Assembly: GCF_007993045.1 (NCBI RefSeq)
Contig: NZ_VOOR01000006.1
Location: 122,709 to 186,708, forward strand
Direction of reading: 5' to 3'
Length of the DNA stretch: 64,000 nt
Origin: Phaeodactylibacter luteus
GTDB taxonomy: Bacteria > Bacteroidota > Bacteroidia > Chitinophagales > Saprospiraceae
Made by a program: the position numbers and the translations under genes. The notes below the pieces were generated by a model. It saw only the letters and a program-made list of their open reading frames with translations. It ran no database searches and was not told the DNA's origin. This document shows positions 36,021-44,405 of this stretch, in pieces (the stretch's first letter is position 1; each line of letters starts with the position of its first letter).

Positions 36021-37139
36021 TTACAATTGGCCCAAGTGCAGTGCTCCACCGCTCACAGGGCGGCGGCTTCCAGTTACGGAGGGCAATACATTGGGGAGCC
36101 CTTGTAGGCGCAAAGCGCCCATTAGGGCCATGAGGAGGGCTTCCTTAAAGTTGATAAGCTGTGAGGAGGCGGGCGCTACATTGAGGCCGAGGCTAAGCGC
36201 TTGGCACGATTCCTGGATACAGTCCATAAGGAAGCTATTGAAAGCGCCGCCACCAGTGGCCAACAGTTGGAGGGGCCTTTGGGTGGATACCCTTTCTCGC
36301 TTGATGATGGCTGCTACAGCCATCGCCGTATGATGGCCAATTTGCCGGCAGGCAGTGTGCAGCCGGTCTTCCACGGCCGCGCCCCATTGTTGGTAAATGG
36401 GGATATGGGCTTCTCTTACCCAGTCATTCCCAAGAGACTTAGGGTAGGGCTGATGATGGTAAGGCAGAGCATTTACTTTCTCAAAAAGGGCGGGTATCAT
36501 GCGCCCGCTGCGGGCAATAGCGCCCCCTTTGTCATAAGGCAGCCCCAGCTCTGCACAAAGGGCATTGAGGACTTGATTGGCCCCCGTGATATCAAAAGCG
36601 ACATAACCATCCTGCCTCTTGGCGCTGATATTGGCTATGCCCCCTAGATTGAGCATAAAATCTTGTTCGGGGAAGAGCAGCTGATCTGCAATAGGGGCAA
36701 TGGGGGCACCTTGGCCGCCAAGGCTCATATCCTGGCTCCTGAACTGGTCTATGGTTGTAATGCCCGTAACCCCAGCCATGGCCGCCCCATCGCCAATCTG
36801 TAGGGTCATTTGATGTTCTGGATAGTGGAAAATGGTGTGCCCGTGAGAGGCAATAGCATCAATGCTTTCTATACCGCTCTGGCTAAGGAAGAGCTTGGCC
36901 TGTTCCCCAAAGTAACGCCCCAGCTCAGCGTGGGCCAATGCTAGTTCATAGGCATCGGCCGACGGCAGGGCAGCCAGGCGCTCGGCCCAAGCCGTGGTGT
37001 ACGGCAGGGTGTCAGCAGCAATAATGGACCAGCTCTCGGGCACTGGGCTATTGCCCTGAAAAGCAAACCTGCAGACCGCTGCATCTACCCCGTCTAGCGA
37101 ACTGCCAGACATGAGGCCGAGCACTGTGTATTCCCTCAT
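36021..37139 (-). CDS. anmK: anhydro-N-acetylmuramic acid kinase
   Basis: A 372-residue AnmK, the family's usual length. It phosphorylates and opens 1,6-anhydro-MurNAc from recycled peptidoglycan, giving MurNAc-6-phosphate. The ATP-binding opening is 'VLGLMSGSSLDGVDAAVC' (family: GLMSGTSLDG), followed by 'ASHGHTIFHYPE', 'LQIGDGAAMA', 'FRSQDMSLGGQGAPIAP' and 'LLATGGGAFN'. I start at the ATG at 37139, which fits the family start; one three codons upstream touches the cytochrome c stop. Middle gene of a three-gene operon. The rest of the recycling pathway is not in the window. Confidence 0.94.
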   Translation of the reverse strand: MREYTVLGLMSGSSLDGVDAAVCRFAFQGNSPVPESWSIIAADTLPYTTAWAERLAALPSADAYELALAHAELGRYFGEQAKLFLSQSGIESIDAIASHGHTIFHYPEHQMTLQIGDGAAMAGVTGITTIDQFRSQDMSLGGQGAPIAPIADQLLFPEQDFMLNLGGIANISAKRQDGYVAFDITGANQVLNALCAELGLPYDKGGAIARSGRMIPALFEKVNALPYHHQPYPKSLGNDWVREAHIPIYQQWGAAVEDRLHTACRQIGHHTAMAVAAIIKRERVSTQRPLQLLATGGGAFNSFLMDCIQESCQALSLGLNVAPASSQLINFKEALLMALMGALRLQGLPNVLPSVTGSRRPVSGGALHLGQL

Positions 37140-37148
37140 GGGCCCCAT

Positions 37149-37499
37149 TTACGGTTTTAGTTTCATGGTGTACTTGGCTACCGCTTTGATCTCGTCGGCA
37201 TCCAACAGCGCTTCAAACGCAGTCATGGCGTTCCGGCCATTGGTGATCACTGCAACGCGCTCTTCAAGCTTGAGCTTAGATTCCTGTAGGTTGAAAGCCC
37301 CGCTCGCGCCCATGTCCCCGTAAAGGCCGTGGCAGGTTACACAATATTGCTTGTAAATTTTTTCTCCGTCCGGCTTGTCCGCTGCCGCTACTGCCTGAGC
37401 ATTCGCTGAGGAGCCTGAAGTTGTCGAAGCGCTCTCGCTGCTTCCTCCGCAAGCCATGATGAAGGCTGCAATGCCCAAGGATACGATTGTCTTTTTCAT
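37149..37499 (-). CDS. c-type cytochrome lipoprotein
   Basis: A 116-residue monohaem cytochrome c. The ATG at 37499 gives a signal with lipobox IMAC (Cys17), so it is tethered to a membrane. After a Ser/Ala-rich linker (18-42) comes the haem motif CVTCH (Cys53, Cys56, His57) and a likely axial Met92 in 'GRNAMTAFEALLD'. This matches small class I cytochromes that carry electrons to terminal oxidases or accept them from periplasmic dehydrogenases. First gene of the operon with anmK; the stop is 9 bases before the anmK start. A functional tie between the two is not obvious. Confidence 0.9.
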   Translation of the reverse strand: MKKTIVSLGIAAFIMACGGSSESASTTSGSSANAQAVAAADKPDGEKIYKQYCVTCHGLYGDMGASGAFNLQESKLKLEERVAVITNGRNAMTAFEALLDADEIKAVAKYTMKLKP

Positions 37500-37778
37500 G
37501 GTGTTCCGTTGATTTTTGGCAGGCCGGATGCAGCCCGTCTGCCGGGCTGCATCCGGCCTAGGGTGAAGTATTTGCAAGGTAAACAAAAATGTTAAGTTAG
37601 GGTTGGGCATTAGACAGACTTGTCGGCCGTGGTGAGGAGGTGGGCGGTTGTCTCCGGACGCTCGTAGGTTTTGGGCAACCCCGGGCGATAGATTTTTGTT
37701 AAATTGTCGGAAAGTGCATTTACGGGCCGGCCTGCACAGGCTTACGGCTGCTCCATCCTATAAATAAAACCTGACTCA

Positions 37779-38600
37779 ATGAGCCAAAGCAAGTTAATTA
37801 CCTACGGAATCATTGTCTTTATCGGCTTGATTGCCATCCTTACTTTTTCCAATGCTACCTTCCTGACCATCGAGTCTGGAGAGCGAGGGGTCCTCTTCAA
37901 AAGATTTGGGGGCGGATTGGACAAAGAGAATATTTATGACCCGGGGTTTCACGTGATCGCCCCTTGGAATGTCATGTATGTTTATGATATCCGGGAAAAA
38001 CAGCTCGACGAGGACATGACTGTGCTGTCGAGCAATGGACTGAACATTAAGGTGGAGGTGACGGTAAGGGTCAACCCCCGCTATGACAATATCGGAGACC
38101 TGCACGAAAAGTTTGGCCCCCAGTATATTGAGAGCCTGGTACGCCCCGAAGTCCGGTCTTCTGTCCGGGAAATCATCGGCCAGTTCTCGCCCGAAGAGCT
38201 CTACTCCACAAAGCGCAATGAAGTGCAAATCATGATTCAGGAGGACCTTAACGAAAACTTGGGTGAAAACTACGTTGACCTCCGCGCGACCCTGATCCGC
38301 AATATCGAGCTGCCAGATAAAGTGCGTGCTGCCATCGAGTCCAAAATCGAAGCAGAGCAGCAGGCCTTAAAGTATGAGTATATCCTGCAGCAGGAGCGCA
38401 AAGAAGCCGAGCGTAAAATCATCGAAGCGGAAGCCAAGTCGGAGTCTAACCGCATTCTTAGCGCTAGCTTGACCGATAAAATCCTACAGGATAAAGGCAT
38501 TGAAGCTACCCTGCAACTGGCCAACTCGCCCAATTCAAAAGTGATTGTGGTAGGTGGTGGGGACAAAGGCGGGCTGCCGCTCATCTTGGGCAATAATTAA
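37779..38600 (+). CDS. prohibitin/SPFH-family membrane protein
   Basis: A 273-residue SPFH protein close to eukaryotic prohibitins. One N-terminal helix (about 8-27), the SPFH domain (28-190: 'VESGERGVLFKRFGG'-like opening, 'LSSNGLNIKVEVTVRVNPRYD' in parts, 'VRSSVREIIGQFSPEELYS') and a long charged coiled coil (190-240, 'EAEQQALKYEYILQQERKEAERKI' in parts). Such proteins form ring- or cage-like assemblies that organise membrane microdomains and control membrane proteases such as FtsH. Single-gene unit; a terminator follows at 38692. Confidence 0.92.
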   Translation: MSQSKLITYGIIVFIGLIAILTFSNATFLTIESGERGVLFKRFGGGLDKENIYDPGFHVIAPWNVMYVYDIREKQLDEDMTVLSSNGLNIKVEVTVRVNPRYDNIGDLHEKFGPQYIESLVRPEVRSSVREIIGQFSPEELYSTKRNEVQIMIQEDLNENLGENYVDLRATLIRNIELPDKVRAAIESKIEAEQQALKYEYILQQERKEAERKIIEAEAKSESNRILSASLTDKILQDKGIEATLQLANSPNSKVIVVGGGDKGGLPLILGNN

Positions 38601-38691
38601 AATGGCGGCAAACATGCTGCTTGGGCCGGATTCGAATGCATGCTGTCCAGCCTACTCCCTGTAAAGGCCTGGCAGGACATAACCGGCCGAG

Positions 38692-38711
38692 CCCCATGAA
38701 GATGGGGTTTT
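38692..38711 (+). terminator. terminator after the prohibitin gene
   Basis: CCCCAT (38692-38697) pairs with ATGGGG (38702-38707) around GAAG, followed by TTTT. It is 92 bases after the stop codon. Confidence 0.65.
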
Positions 38712-38737
38712 GAGATGCCCCCTTCGTGGTATATTTG
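38708..38737 (+). promoter_or_regulatory. Bacteroidota-type promoter upstream of a putative small RNA
   Basis: TTTTG at 38708-38712 and TATATTTG at 38730-38737, separated by 17 bases, match the Bacteroidota -33/-7 consensus (TTTG, TAnnTTTG) better than any other site noted in the window. Predicted start near 38744, 190 bases ahead of the next gene and just 60 bases before a terminator. Confidence 0.55.
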
Positions 38738-38741
38738 TATC

Positions 38742-38835
38742 GACAATTTTGATACTTATCTGGCGATCAGTACGATTGTAAGATAAGGGGGAATCTAAAG
38801 GGCCCGTAAGCAAGAACCGCTTACGGGCCTTCTTT
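38742..38835 (+). ncRNA. candidate small RNA or leader with its own promoter and terminator
   Basis: A promoter at 38708-38737 and a strong terminator at 38801-38835 bracket about 94 bases without a credible reading frame. The 5' part is AT-rich, and the run GATAAGGGGGAATCTAAA precedes the terminator stem. It does not match SRP RNA, tmRNA, 6S or a riboswitch that I can recognise. Since the flavoprotein gene starts 98 bases further on, it could also be an attenuated leader for that gene. Confidence 0.35.
38801..38835 (+). terminator. strong terminator without an obvious upstream gene
   Basis: A perfect 11-pair stem GGCCCGTAAGC (38801-38811) / GCTTACGGGCC (38819-38829), seven-base loop, then TTCTTT. 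The nearest upstream gene already has a terminator 90 bases before. Confidence 0.8.
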
Positions 38836-38932
38836 GTGGGATACCCGTCTTGCTCTGCCCGACTTTTCGCCAACAGTGAGTAACTTTAGCCGGCAGGCTG
38901 TACTGCCTGCTAAGTATATTGAATCCCAAATT

Positions 38933-40180
38933 ATGAACACTTCTACTATTGAAGCCTGTATTGTCGGTGCTGGCCCAGGCGGGGTAGCCACAGCCCTTAA
39001 GCTCAGCTATCTCGGGATCCCGAGCCTGCTGATCGATAAAGCGGCTTTCCCACGTGATAAAGTATGCGGTGATGCCATTAGTGGCAAAGTAACGACCCTC
39101 CTTAACCGGCTGGACCCCGCCATCTTGGAACGGTTCAATGCACGCCCGATCCAATCGGATGTGTGGGGCATCCGGTTTGTCTCGCCCGACAACAAAAACC
39201 TCAATATCCCTTTTAAGCCTAATTATGTCAGGGAAGCTACCTCCGCCCCCGGTTATGTCGCAAAAAGGCTGGACTTCGACGACTTCCTCATCGGGGAGGT
39301 GAAGAGGAGGGCAAATATTGAATTTTGGGAGGGTGTAGAGGTCAGCACTTACCAAAAGCAGCCCAACGGCTGGGCGGTAGGCACCAAAGACGGGCGCACT
39401 ATTCATTGCCGGATGCTCATAGCTGCAGATGGCGCCTATTCTGCTTTCAGCAGAAAACAGGCCGGGCTGGCAAAAGACCCCAAGCATTACGCCGCTGCAG
39501 TCAGGGCTTATTACAAAGGCGTGGCCGGGCTAGACAAAGACAACTTCATCGAGCTCCACTTCATCAAGGCGATCACGCCGGGTTATTTTTGGATATTCCC
39601 TCTGCCTGATGGGCAGGCGAATGTCGGCTTGGGCATGCGCAGTGATATCATGGCCAAACGCGGCTTTAACCTGCGCGAAGAACTGGATAAACTGTTGCGG
39701 GAGCATCCTGTATTGAGCGCGCGCTTCAGCCAGGCAGAGCTCATTGGCAAAGTCAAGGGCTTTGGGTTGCCACTGGGGTCCAAACGCCGCTCAATTTCCG
39801 GAGATCACTATATGTTGGTTGGCGATGCGGGGCATCTCGTCGACCCGCTCACGGGAGAGGGGATCGGCAATGCTTTCTACAGTGGGTTTATTGCTGCTGA
39901 ACAACTACAGCAATGCATAATGGCCGAGGATTATTCTGCCGCTTTTCTGAAAGCCTACGATAAGCGGGTAGACCGGGTGCTAGGCTCTGAAATGAGGCTG
40001 AGCTACCGCCTGCAGAAAATGCTGATGTACCCCGCTATTGTGAACCTCATTGCCAGTATCATCGCTGGCAACCAAAAAGTCATTGAGGTACTATCAGGCA
40101 TGTACAATGATTTTAGCCTTAGGGAACAGCTGGCCCGCCCAGCCTTCTGGCTAAAAATGTTTTTGAAAAAAAAGCAGTGA
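38933..40180 (+). CDS. geranylgeranyl reductase-family FAD-dependent oxidoreductase
   Basis: A 415-residue flavoprotein. The ATG at 38933 puts the dinucleotide motif GAGPGG at residues 12-17, as normal; a longer frame reaches back into the terminator. Further motifs: 'FPRDKVCGDAISGKV' (the conserved PR-K-CGD stretch of geranylgeranyl reductases), 'IAADGAYSAFSR', and 'MLVGDAGHLVDPLTGEGI' (FAD ribityl site). Such enzymes saturate isoprenoid chains, or act on other hydrophobic substrates; the specific substrate is unknown. In Bacteroidota candidates include menaquinone or carotenoid side chains. It stands alone. Confidence 0.88.
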   Translation: MNTSTIEACIVGAGPGGVATALKLSYLGIPSLLIDKAAFPRDKVCGDAISGKVTTLLNRLDPAILERFNARPIQSDVWGIRFVSPDNKNLNIPFKPNYVREATSAPGYVAKRLDFDDFLIGEVKRRANIEFWEGVEVSTYQKQPNGWAVGTKDGRTIHCRMLIAADGAYSAFSRKQAGLAKDPKHYAAAVRAYYKGVAGLDKDNFIELHFIKAITPGYFWIFPLPDGQANVGLGMRSDIMAKRGFNLREELDKLLREHPVLSARFSQAELIGKVKGFGLPLGSKRRSISGDHYMLVGDAGHLVDPLTGEGIGNAFYSGFIAAEQLQQCIMAEDYSAAFLKAYDKRVDRVLGSEMRLSYRLQKMLMYPAIVNLIASIIAGNQKVIEVLSGMYNDFSLREQLARPAFWLKMFLKKKQ

Positions 40181-40449
40181 CCAACCAACCTAAAGCCCTA
40201 ATAAGCCTTCTTTAATACGTACAAACAGTTGGAAATGGCTTGAAACAGCTTTTTCGCAAGAAAAAATGCTCAGACGGGAACTTTTTTCAATAAAATTGGG
40301 TCATTATAACAACTGATTGCATTTTAAACTTGAATACAACGCAGAAAACATCTTGACAAAGCAATATTCTAGCTTGGATTGATGTTCTATCAGCATAAAA
40401 CCTAATTTCAACGTTGGTTTAAAGTTTCATAAACTAGTGAGTGTAAAGC
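40181..40449 (+). other. AT-rich non-coding gap ending in a terminator
   Basis: About 270 bases markedly poorer in GC than the genes around. No frame of useful length. The gap closes with the terminator at 40450, 270 bases beyond the flavoprotein stop, which is far for a simple 3' end; a small RNA within 40320-40485 is possible but no convincing promoter box was found. Confidence 0.4.
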
Positions 40450-40484
40450 GGCAGTCTTCCGTTTCTTCGGAAGGCTGCCTTTTG
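40450..40484 (+). terminator. terminator at the end of the AT-rich gap
   Basis: A 12-pair stem GGCAGTCTTCCG (40450-40461) / CGGAAGGCTGCC (40468-40479), one T-G wobble, six-base loop, then TTTTGTTT. Confidence 0.75.
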
Positions 40485-40491
40485 TTTGTGC

Positions 40492-40719
40492 TCACCCCCT
40501 AGCCTTCCGGCTTTTCCGGGCACCGTAAAACAGGAGGGCTGCGCCCATTGTGGCCACAAAAAGCCCGCCCCTCACAAAAGACAAGCTTAGGGGCTCTTCT
40601 CCGAATTCCCGCTCCACCTGAAGTACATCTTCGATTAGCGTCTGACTGAAAGCTACAGCGAGTATGCCCAAAAGGAGGAAAAGGGCACCGGCAGCTATGA
40701 TTTTTTTAGAGGTCGGCAT
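40492..40719 (-). CDS. small two-helix membrane protein
   Basis: A 75-residue protein with two hydrophobic helices (about 8-27 and 47-66) joined by an acidic loop ('DVLQVEREFGEEP') and a basic C-terminus ('ARKSRKARG'). Its stop is a few bases beyond the terminator at 40450 on the opposite strand. No family recognised; composition and topology make a real gene plausible. Confidence 0.5.
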   Translation of the reverse strand: MPTSKKIIAAGALFLLLGILAVAFSQTLIEDVLQVEREFGEEPLSLSFVRGGLFVATMGAALLFYGARKSRKARG

Positions 40720-40878
40720 GATGATAGCTGATCATTTAGTAGGCTTGATGCGCCGGGGAGCATTGCAGGGCTGAAATGTCGCTTCCCTCCCCACGTTATG
40801 CCTTTTCCAGCCGCTCAGCTCAGGCTCAGCTCCTGAAGGAGCGCAACCCAAAACATTGCAGGCGTTTATGCTGTTGTC

Positions 40879-40984
40879 TAGCATTGGCCTAGCGCTGCGC
40901 AGGGGTGTAAGCCCGATAGGGCCGAGCGGATAGCGAGCCCCGTAGCATAGCGGCACCTGCCTTGCGGCAGGGGCAGGCCCCACC
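40879..40984 (-). repeat. interspersed structured repeat, family R1, copy D
   Basis: Reverse copy close to the consensus: GCCCGATAGGGC inner hairpin, CCTGCC/GGCAGG end hairpin around TTGC. As in copy B, similarity goes on to the left (CATTGCAGGCGTTTA). It lies between two minus-strand genes, upstream of the small membrane protein. Confidence 0.82.
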
Positions 40985-41058
40985 TGAGAAAGCCAGCGTA
41001 TGGTTGAGAACAGTTCATTTGCCTGCCCCACCTGCCCGGCGCATCAAGTCTGGTGATG

Positions 41059-41098
41059 AAAAAGCCTGCTGACGGCCGTTGGTGGCCAGCAGGCCTTT
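41059..41098 (-). terminator. terminator of metG
   Basis: GCCTGCTG (41064-41071) pairs with CAGCAGGC (41087-41094); read on the minus strand the stem is followed by a T-run (from AAAAA at 41059-41063). It is 70 bases after the metG stop. Confidence 0.75.
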
Positions 41099-41164
41099 AC
41101 CTAGTTCTAGAGCTCAAAATATGCTCGTAACAACTCTTTTTTAGCAAATTGGTTGTGCAAGGCG

Positions 41165-43279
41165 CTAGCGAACGGTCCAGCCATTGCCAAAACCTGCTTC
41201 AGCCTGCACAAAAACAAGCTTGCCTTCGTTGTTTTCTGCCATCAAAATCATGCCTTGTGATTCCACCCCCCTGAGCTTGCGCGGAGCAAGATTGGCCACG
41301 ACCACTACCTGTTGCCCAAGAAGTTCCTCAGCTTTATAGTGCTTAGCAATGCCTGAAACCACCGTCCGCTCCTCCGTGCCAAGGTCTACCGTCAGCTTGA
41401 GCAGCTTGTTGGCTTTGGGCACAGCTTCCGCTGCGGTGATCGTGCCGGTGCGGAGGTCAAGCTTGGTAAAGTCGTCAAATTCAATGACCGGCTTGGCCGG
41501 CTCCCGTTCGATGGGCTCAGCGGCGGCCATCAGCTCCTGTAATTTGGCTTTCTGCTTTTCGATGATCTTTAGCCTGCTGTCATCTTTCCGGTCATGGATT
41601 TTTGCGAACAGCAGCTCTGCTTCCCCCAGCTGATGCCCCACAGGCAGCAAGGGCTCGTGCGCAGACAACAGCTGCAAGGCCTGGCTCAGGCTACCGTTGG
41701 CCGCGGATTCCAGGCCAAGGATCCGCCTTAGCTTATCGCTGGTAAATGGGATGAAAGGAGCGCTGAGCAGGCTCAGCAAGGCCGCCACCTGAAGCCCCAC
41801 AAACATATGGTCTTTTATCTCTTGGCTTTCCGGGTCTGTCTTGTAGATCGCCCAAGGGGCTTTATCCTGTAGGTAGGTATTGCCCCAAGAGCTGAGCTCC
41901 ATCAGAGCGAGCGCTGCCGTACGGAAATTGAACTGCTCGAGGTCGTGGGTGAGGCGCGCTGCAATTTCGCGTACCGGCCCGAGAGCTGCTCCGAGGCTCA
42001 GGCTGCAGGCAGGCACTTCCCCATCAAAGTACTTATGGGTAAGGACAACCACGCGATTGATGAAGTTGCCAAGATTATCTGCCAGCTCTTTGTCATGAAA
42101 TTCTACAAACTCGTCCCACTTGAAGTCTGCGTCCCGGTTCTCCGGCATATTCCGGATCAAGGCATACCGCAGCGCATCCTCTTTGTTGGGGAAATCTGCA
42201 AACTCCTCCAGATATTCGTGCTGCTCGATCCCCCAGCCACGGGATTTTGAGAATTTTTGCCCTTCAAAGTTGAGGAATTGGTTGGCCGGAACGTTTACCG
42301 GCAGGTTGTAGCTGCCATAAGCTTTGAGCATAGCAGGGAAAACAATACAATGGAAAACAATATTATCCTTGCCGATAAAGTGTACCAGCTGTGTATCAGG
42401 GTTTTTCCAATAGGCTTCCCAGTCTTTCCCGTTTTCTTCAGCCCAGGCGCGAGTGGCAGAGATGTAGCCGATCGGGGCATCAAACCAGACGTAAAGCACT
42501 TTCCCCTCTGCCTCCTGTAAGGGCACAGGGATGCCCCAGTCAAGGTCCCGGGTGATGGCCCGGGGCTGCAGCCCGCTATCGAGCCAGCTCAAGCATTGCC
42601 CGGTGACGTGCCGCTTCCAAGCTTTAGCGTCGTGGTGCGGCTGTCCGTCCAAGTCGCCATTCAAGATCCAATCCCTGAGCCAGCCCTCATGTTTGTCCAG
42701 CTTGAAGTACCAGTGTTTGGTCGTCCGGAGCACTGGCGCTTTCCCACTGAGCGTAGAGCGGGGGTTGATGAGCTCCGTAGGGGAAAGGTCAGAGCCACAG
42801 TTCTCGCATTGGTCCCCGTAGGCTTCTTCGTGGCCACACTTAGGGCAAGTGCCTGAAATGTAGCGGTCTGCAAGAAACTGATCGTAATCCTCATCGTAGT
42901 ATTGCTCCTGTTCGCGCTCCTCAAATTCGCCCCCTTTCTCGTACAGGCGGGTGAAGAATTCCTGTGCGGTCTCGTGGTGGATCGGCTCGCTTGTACGGTG
43001 GTACATATCGAAAGAGATGCCCAGCTTTTCAAAGGTGCCTTTGTTCAGCGTATGGTACTTATCTATGATCTCCTGTGGGGATGTCCCTTCTTTTTTAGCC
43101 CGTATGGTAATAGCAGCGCCATGCTCATCCGATCCGCATACCCAGACTACGTCGCGGCCCATAAGCCTCAGGTAGCGGACATAGATATCGGCGGGGAGGT
43201 AAGCACCGGCAAGGTGCCCCAAGTGAAGGGCTCCGTTGGCATAGGGTAGGGCAGAAGTAACGAGGTATCTCTTGCTCAT
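41165..43279 (-). CDS. metG: methionyl-tRNA synthetase with C-terminal tRNA-binding domain
   Basis: A 704-residue MetRS of the long bacterial type. The class I signature 'LHLGHLAGAYLPADIY' lies near residue 18, and the second signature reads KFSKS ('GQKFSKSRGWG') near residue 340. A zinc knuckle has four cysteines in 'CPKCGHEEAYGDQCENCG' (about 145-165). After the anticodon domain, residues 595-704 are an EMAP/Trbp111-like OB fold ('DLRTGTITAAEAVPKANKL', 'VSGIAKHYKAEELLGQ', 'RKLRGVESQGM') that helps hold tRNA. Essential single-copy gene with its own promoter and terminator. Confidence 0.97.
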   Translation of the reverse strand: MSKRYLVTSALPYANGALHLGHLAGAYLPADIYVRYLRLMGRDVVWVCGSDEHGAAITIRAKKEGTSPQEIIDKYHTLNKGTFEKLGISFDMYHRTSEPIHHETAQEFFTRLYEKGGEFEEREQEQYYDEDYDQFLADRYISGTCPKCGHEEAYGDQCENCGSDLSPTELINPRSTLSGKAPVLRTTKHWYFKLDKHEGWLRDWILNGDLDGQPHHDAKAWKRHVTGQCLSWLDSGLQPRAITRDLDWGIPVPLQEAEGKVLYVWFDAPIGYISATRAWAEENGKDWEAYWKNPDTQLVHFIGKDNIVFHCIVFPAMLKAYGSYNLPVNVPANQFLNFEGQKFSKSRGWGIEQHEYLEEFADFPNKEDALRYALIRNMPENRDADFKWDEFVEFHDKELADNLGNFINRVVVLTHKYFDGEVPACSLSLGAALGPVREIAARLTHDLEQFNFRTAALALMELSSWGNTYLQDKAPWAIYKTDPESQEIKDHMFVGLQVAALLSLLSAPFIPFTSDKLRRILGLESAANGSLSQALQLLSAHEPLLPVGHQLGEAELLFAKIHDRKDDSRLKIIEKQKAKLQELMAAAEPIEREPAKPVIEFDDFTKLDLRTGTITAAEAVPKANKLLKLTVDLGTEERTVVSGIAKHYKAEELLGQQVVVVANLAPRKLRGVESQGMILMAENNEGKLVFVQAEAGFGNGWTVR

Positions 43280-43403
43280 GATATGTTTTAAGCGGTTTCA
43301 GCAATCGTTCAGCGAGCGGAGAAGTAAAGGCTAGGGGGCCTTGCTTCAAAGAGGGGCTCTAGCCAGCAACAGCACTAAGCCCCTTCCGCCTGCGTTCTGC
43401 CGC

Positions 43404-43411
43404 AAAACTAA
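43404..43411 (-). promoter_or_regulatory. possible -7 promoter element for metG (TAGTTTTG)
   Basis: Read on the minus strand the site is TAGTTTTG, an exact TAnnTTTG match about 125 bases before the metG ATG. No -33 box at normal spacing. No T-box-like leader was recognised. Confidence 0.35.
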
Positions 43412-43605
43412 AAGGTTTATGGCAAATCCGTACCTTTTACAGGGGGCACGATGATAAAAGTGATGCTAAAAACGGGCTACAGAAAGATTTGGTTCCGCAA
43501 AAGAGGGGAAAGGGGAGCTCCTCCAGCCATACCGCGGAAGGGGCCCGCGGCCATATTAATCCCAAGTTTTAAGATGAGGGGGTGGAGCTAGGTTGCAGTT
43601 TTTAT

Positions 43606-43706
43606 GGGGCCACCCCTGCCTAACGGCACGGGCCGCTACGCTTCGGGGCTCGCTATCCGCTCGGCCCTGCCGGGCTTGCACCCCTCCGCATCGCTTGTCC
43701 AATGCC
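43606..43706 (+). repeat. interspersed structured repeat, family R1, copy E
   Basis: Forward copy, the most diverged: the leading hairpin is reduced (TGCC TAAC GGCA), the core has GCTACGCTTCGGGGCTCGCT, the inner hairpin is GCCCTGCCGGGC (loop changed, stem kept), and the tail is CGCATCGCTTGTCC instead of CGCAGCGCTAGGCC. The rest of the gap 43280-43814 holds the metG leader and no gene. Confidence 0.72.
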
Positions 43707-43814
43707 ACTGTAGTGGCTTGGGCTGCCCTCTGCCGCAGCATTGCAGCAATGTCAGTTAGGCTTGCCCTGCAAATTTAGGTGAAGCTGTCGAAGCTACAGC
43801 CTGGGAGGCTGTGC

Positions 43815-44132
43815 TTAGGATGCTATTGCCATACGGGGAGAAGTGGAGCCCCAGTGCAGTTGGCTGATTTCCCAAAGCTCGCGCGAAGTGAGGCACGACA
43901 GCTGAACGAGCAAAGTGCCATGCTCAAACCTGAGCTGATAAGTGGCTGCCTGCAGTGAAGTATCGTACTCCCGGTAATCCAACTGCTTTACATATTGCAG
44001 TGGGCCGGTAAGGTGAGCGGCATGCTGTGAAATGCCTTCCAAAAACCTGCTGAGGGCCTCCATAGGCTGTGGTGCCGGCGCATTATTTATGCCAATACTG
44101 AAAATTGCAGTCCTGATTGCTAAGTGGTCCAT
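43815..44132 (-). CDS. small protein of unknown function
   Basis: A 105-residue frame without signal peptide. It opens 'MDHLAIRTAIFSIGINNAPA' and has an amphipathic, beta-rich second half ('YDTSLQAATYQLRFEHGTLL', 'CLTSRELWEISQLHWGS'). The pattern reads like a real protein and no gene competes on the other strand, but I recognise no family. It might depend on a promoter in 44133-44200. No terminator found downstream. Confidence 0.5.
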   Translation of the reverse strand: MDHLAIRTAIFSIGINNAPAPQPMEALSRFLEGISQHAAHLTGPLQYVKQLDYREYDTSLQAATYQLRFEHGTLLVQLSCLTSRELWEISQLHWGSTSPRMAIAS

Positions 44133-44369
44133 GGGAGCATTTTATATAACATACGGTGAAATAGGCAGCATGGATTTTTGGAGCGCCGCTTACAGCACAA
44201 ATATTAACCGGCCTGTCTAGCATCACTTGCCTTGCACCACTTTGGAAGCGCCAAATTTTAACATTTACCGGGCAACAAAGCAAAAACCAGGCGCGTTATA
44301 GAGGTGAATTTCGAACAACACAGCGTAAATTCGCTGACAAGATTTATAACTGGGGTTTAGTTTTTTTGG
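44133..44369 (+). other. non-coding gap upstream of an orphan terminator
   Basis: AT-rich stretch with no frame of note, ending in the plus-strand terminator at 44370. No plus-strand gene ends here, so a small transcript or the remnant of a displaced gene may be present. No clear promoter box; TTTATAACTGGGG-type sequence precedes the terminator. Confidence 0.35.
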
Positions 44370-44400
44370 AGTGTAGCGGTTTTGCCGCTACACTTTCTTT
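44370..44400 (+). terminator. orphan terminator
   Basis: A perfect ten-pair stem AGTGTAGCGG (44370-44379) / CCGCTACACT (44385-44394), loop TTTTG, then TTCTTT. The T-rich stretch before it could also serve the minus strand weakly. The MITE copy begins six bases later. Confidence 0.75.
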
Positions 44401-44405
44401 ATGCC

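Noticed and set aside
38620..38650. GGATTCGAATGC, resembling a tRNA T-loop
   Set aside because: No acceptor, D or anticodon arms can be built around it; no tRNA gene is supported anywhere in the window.
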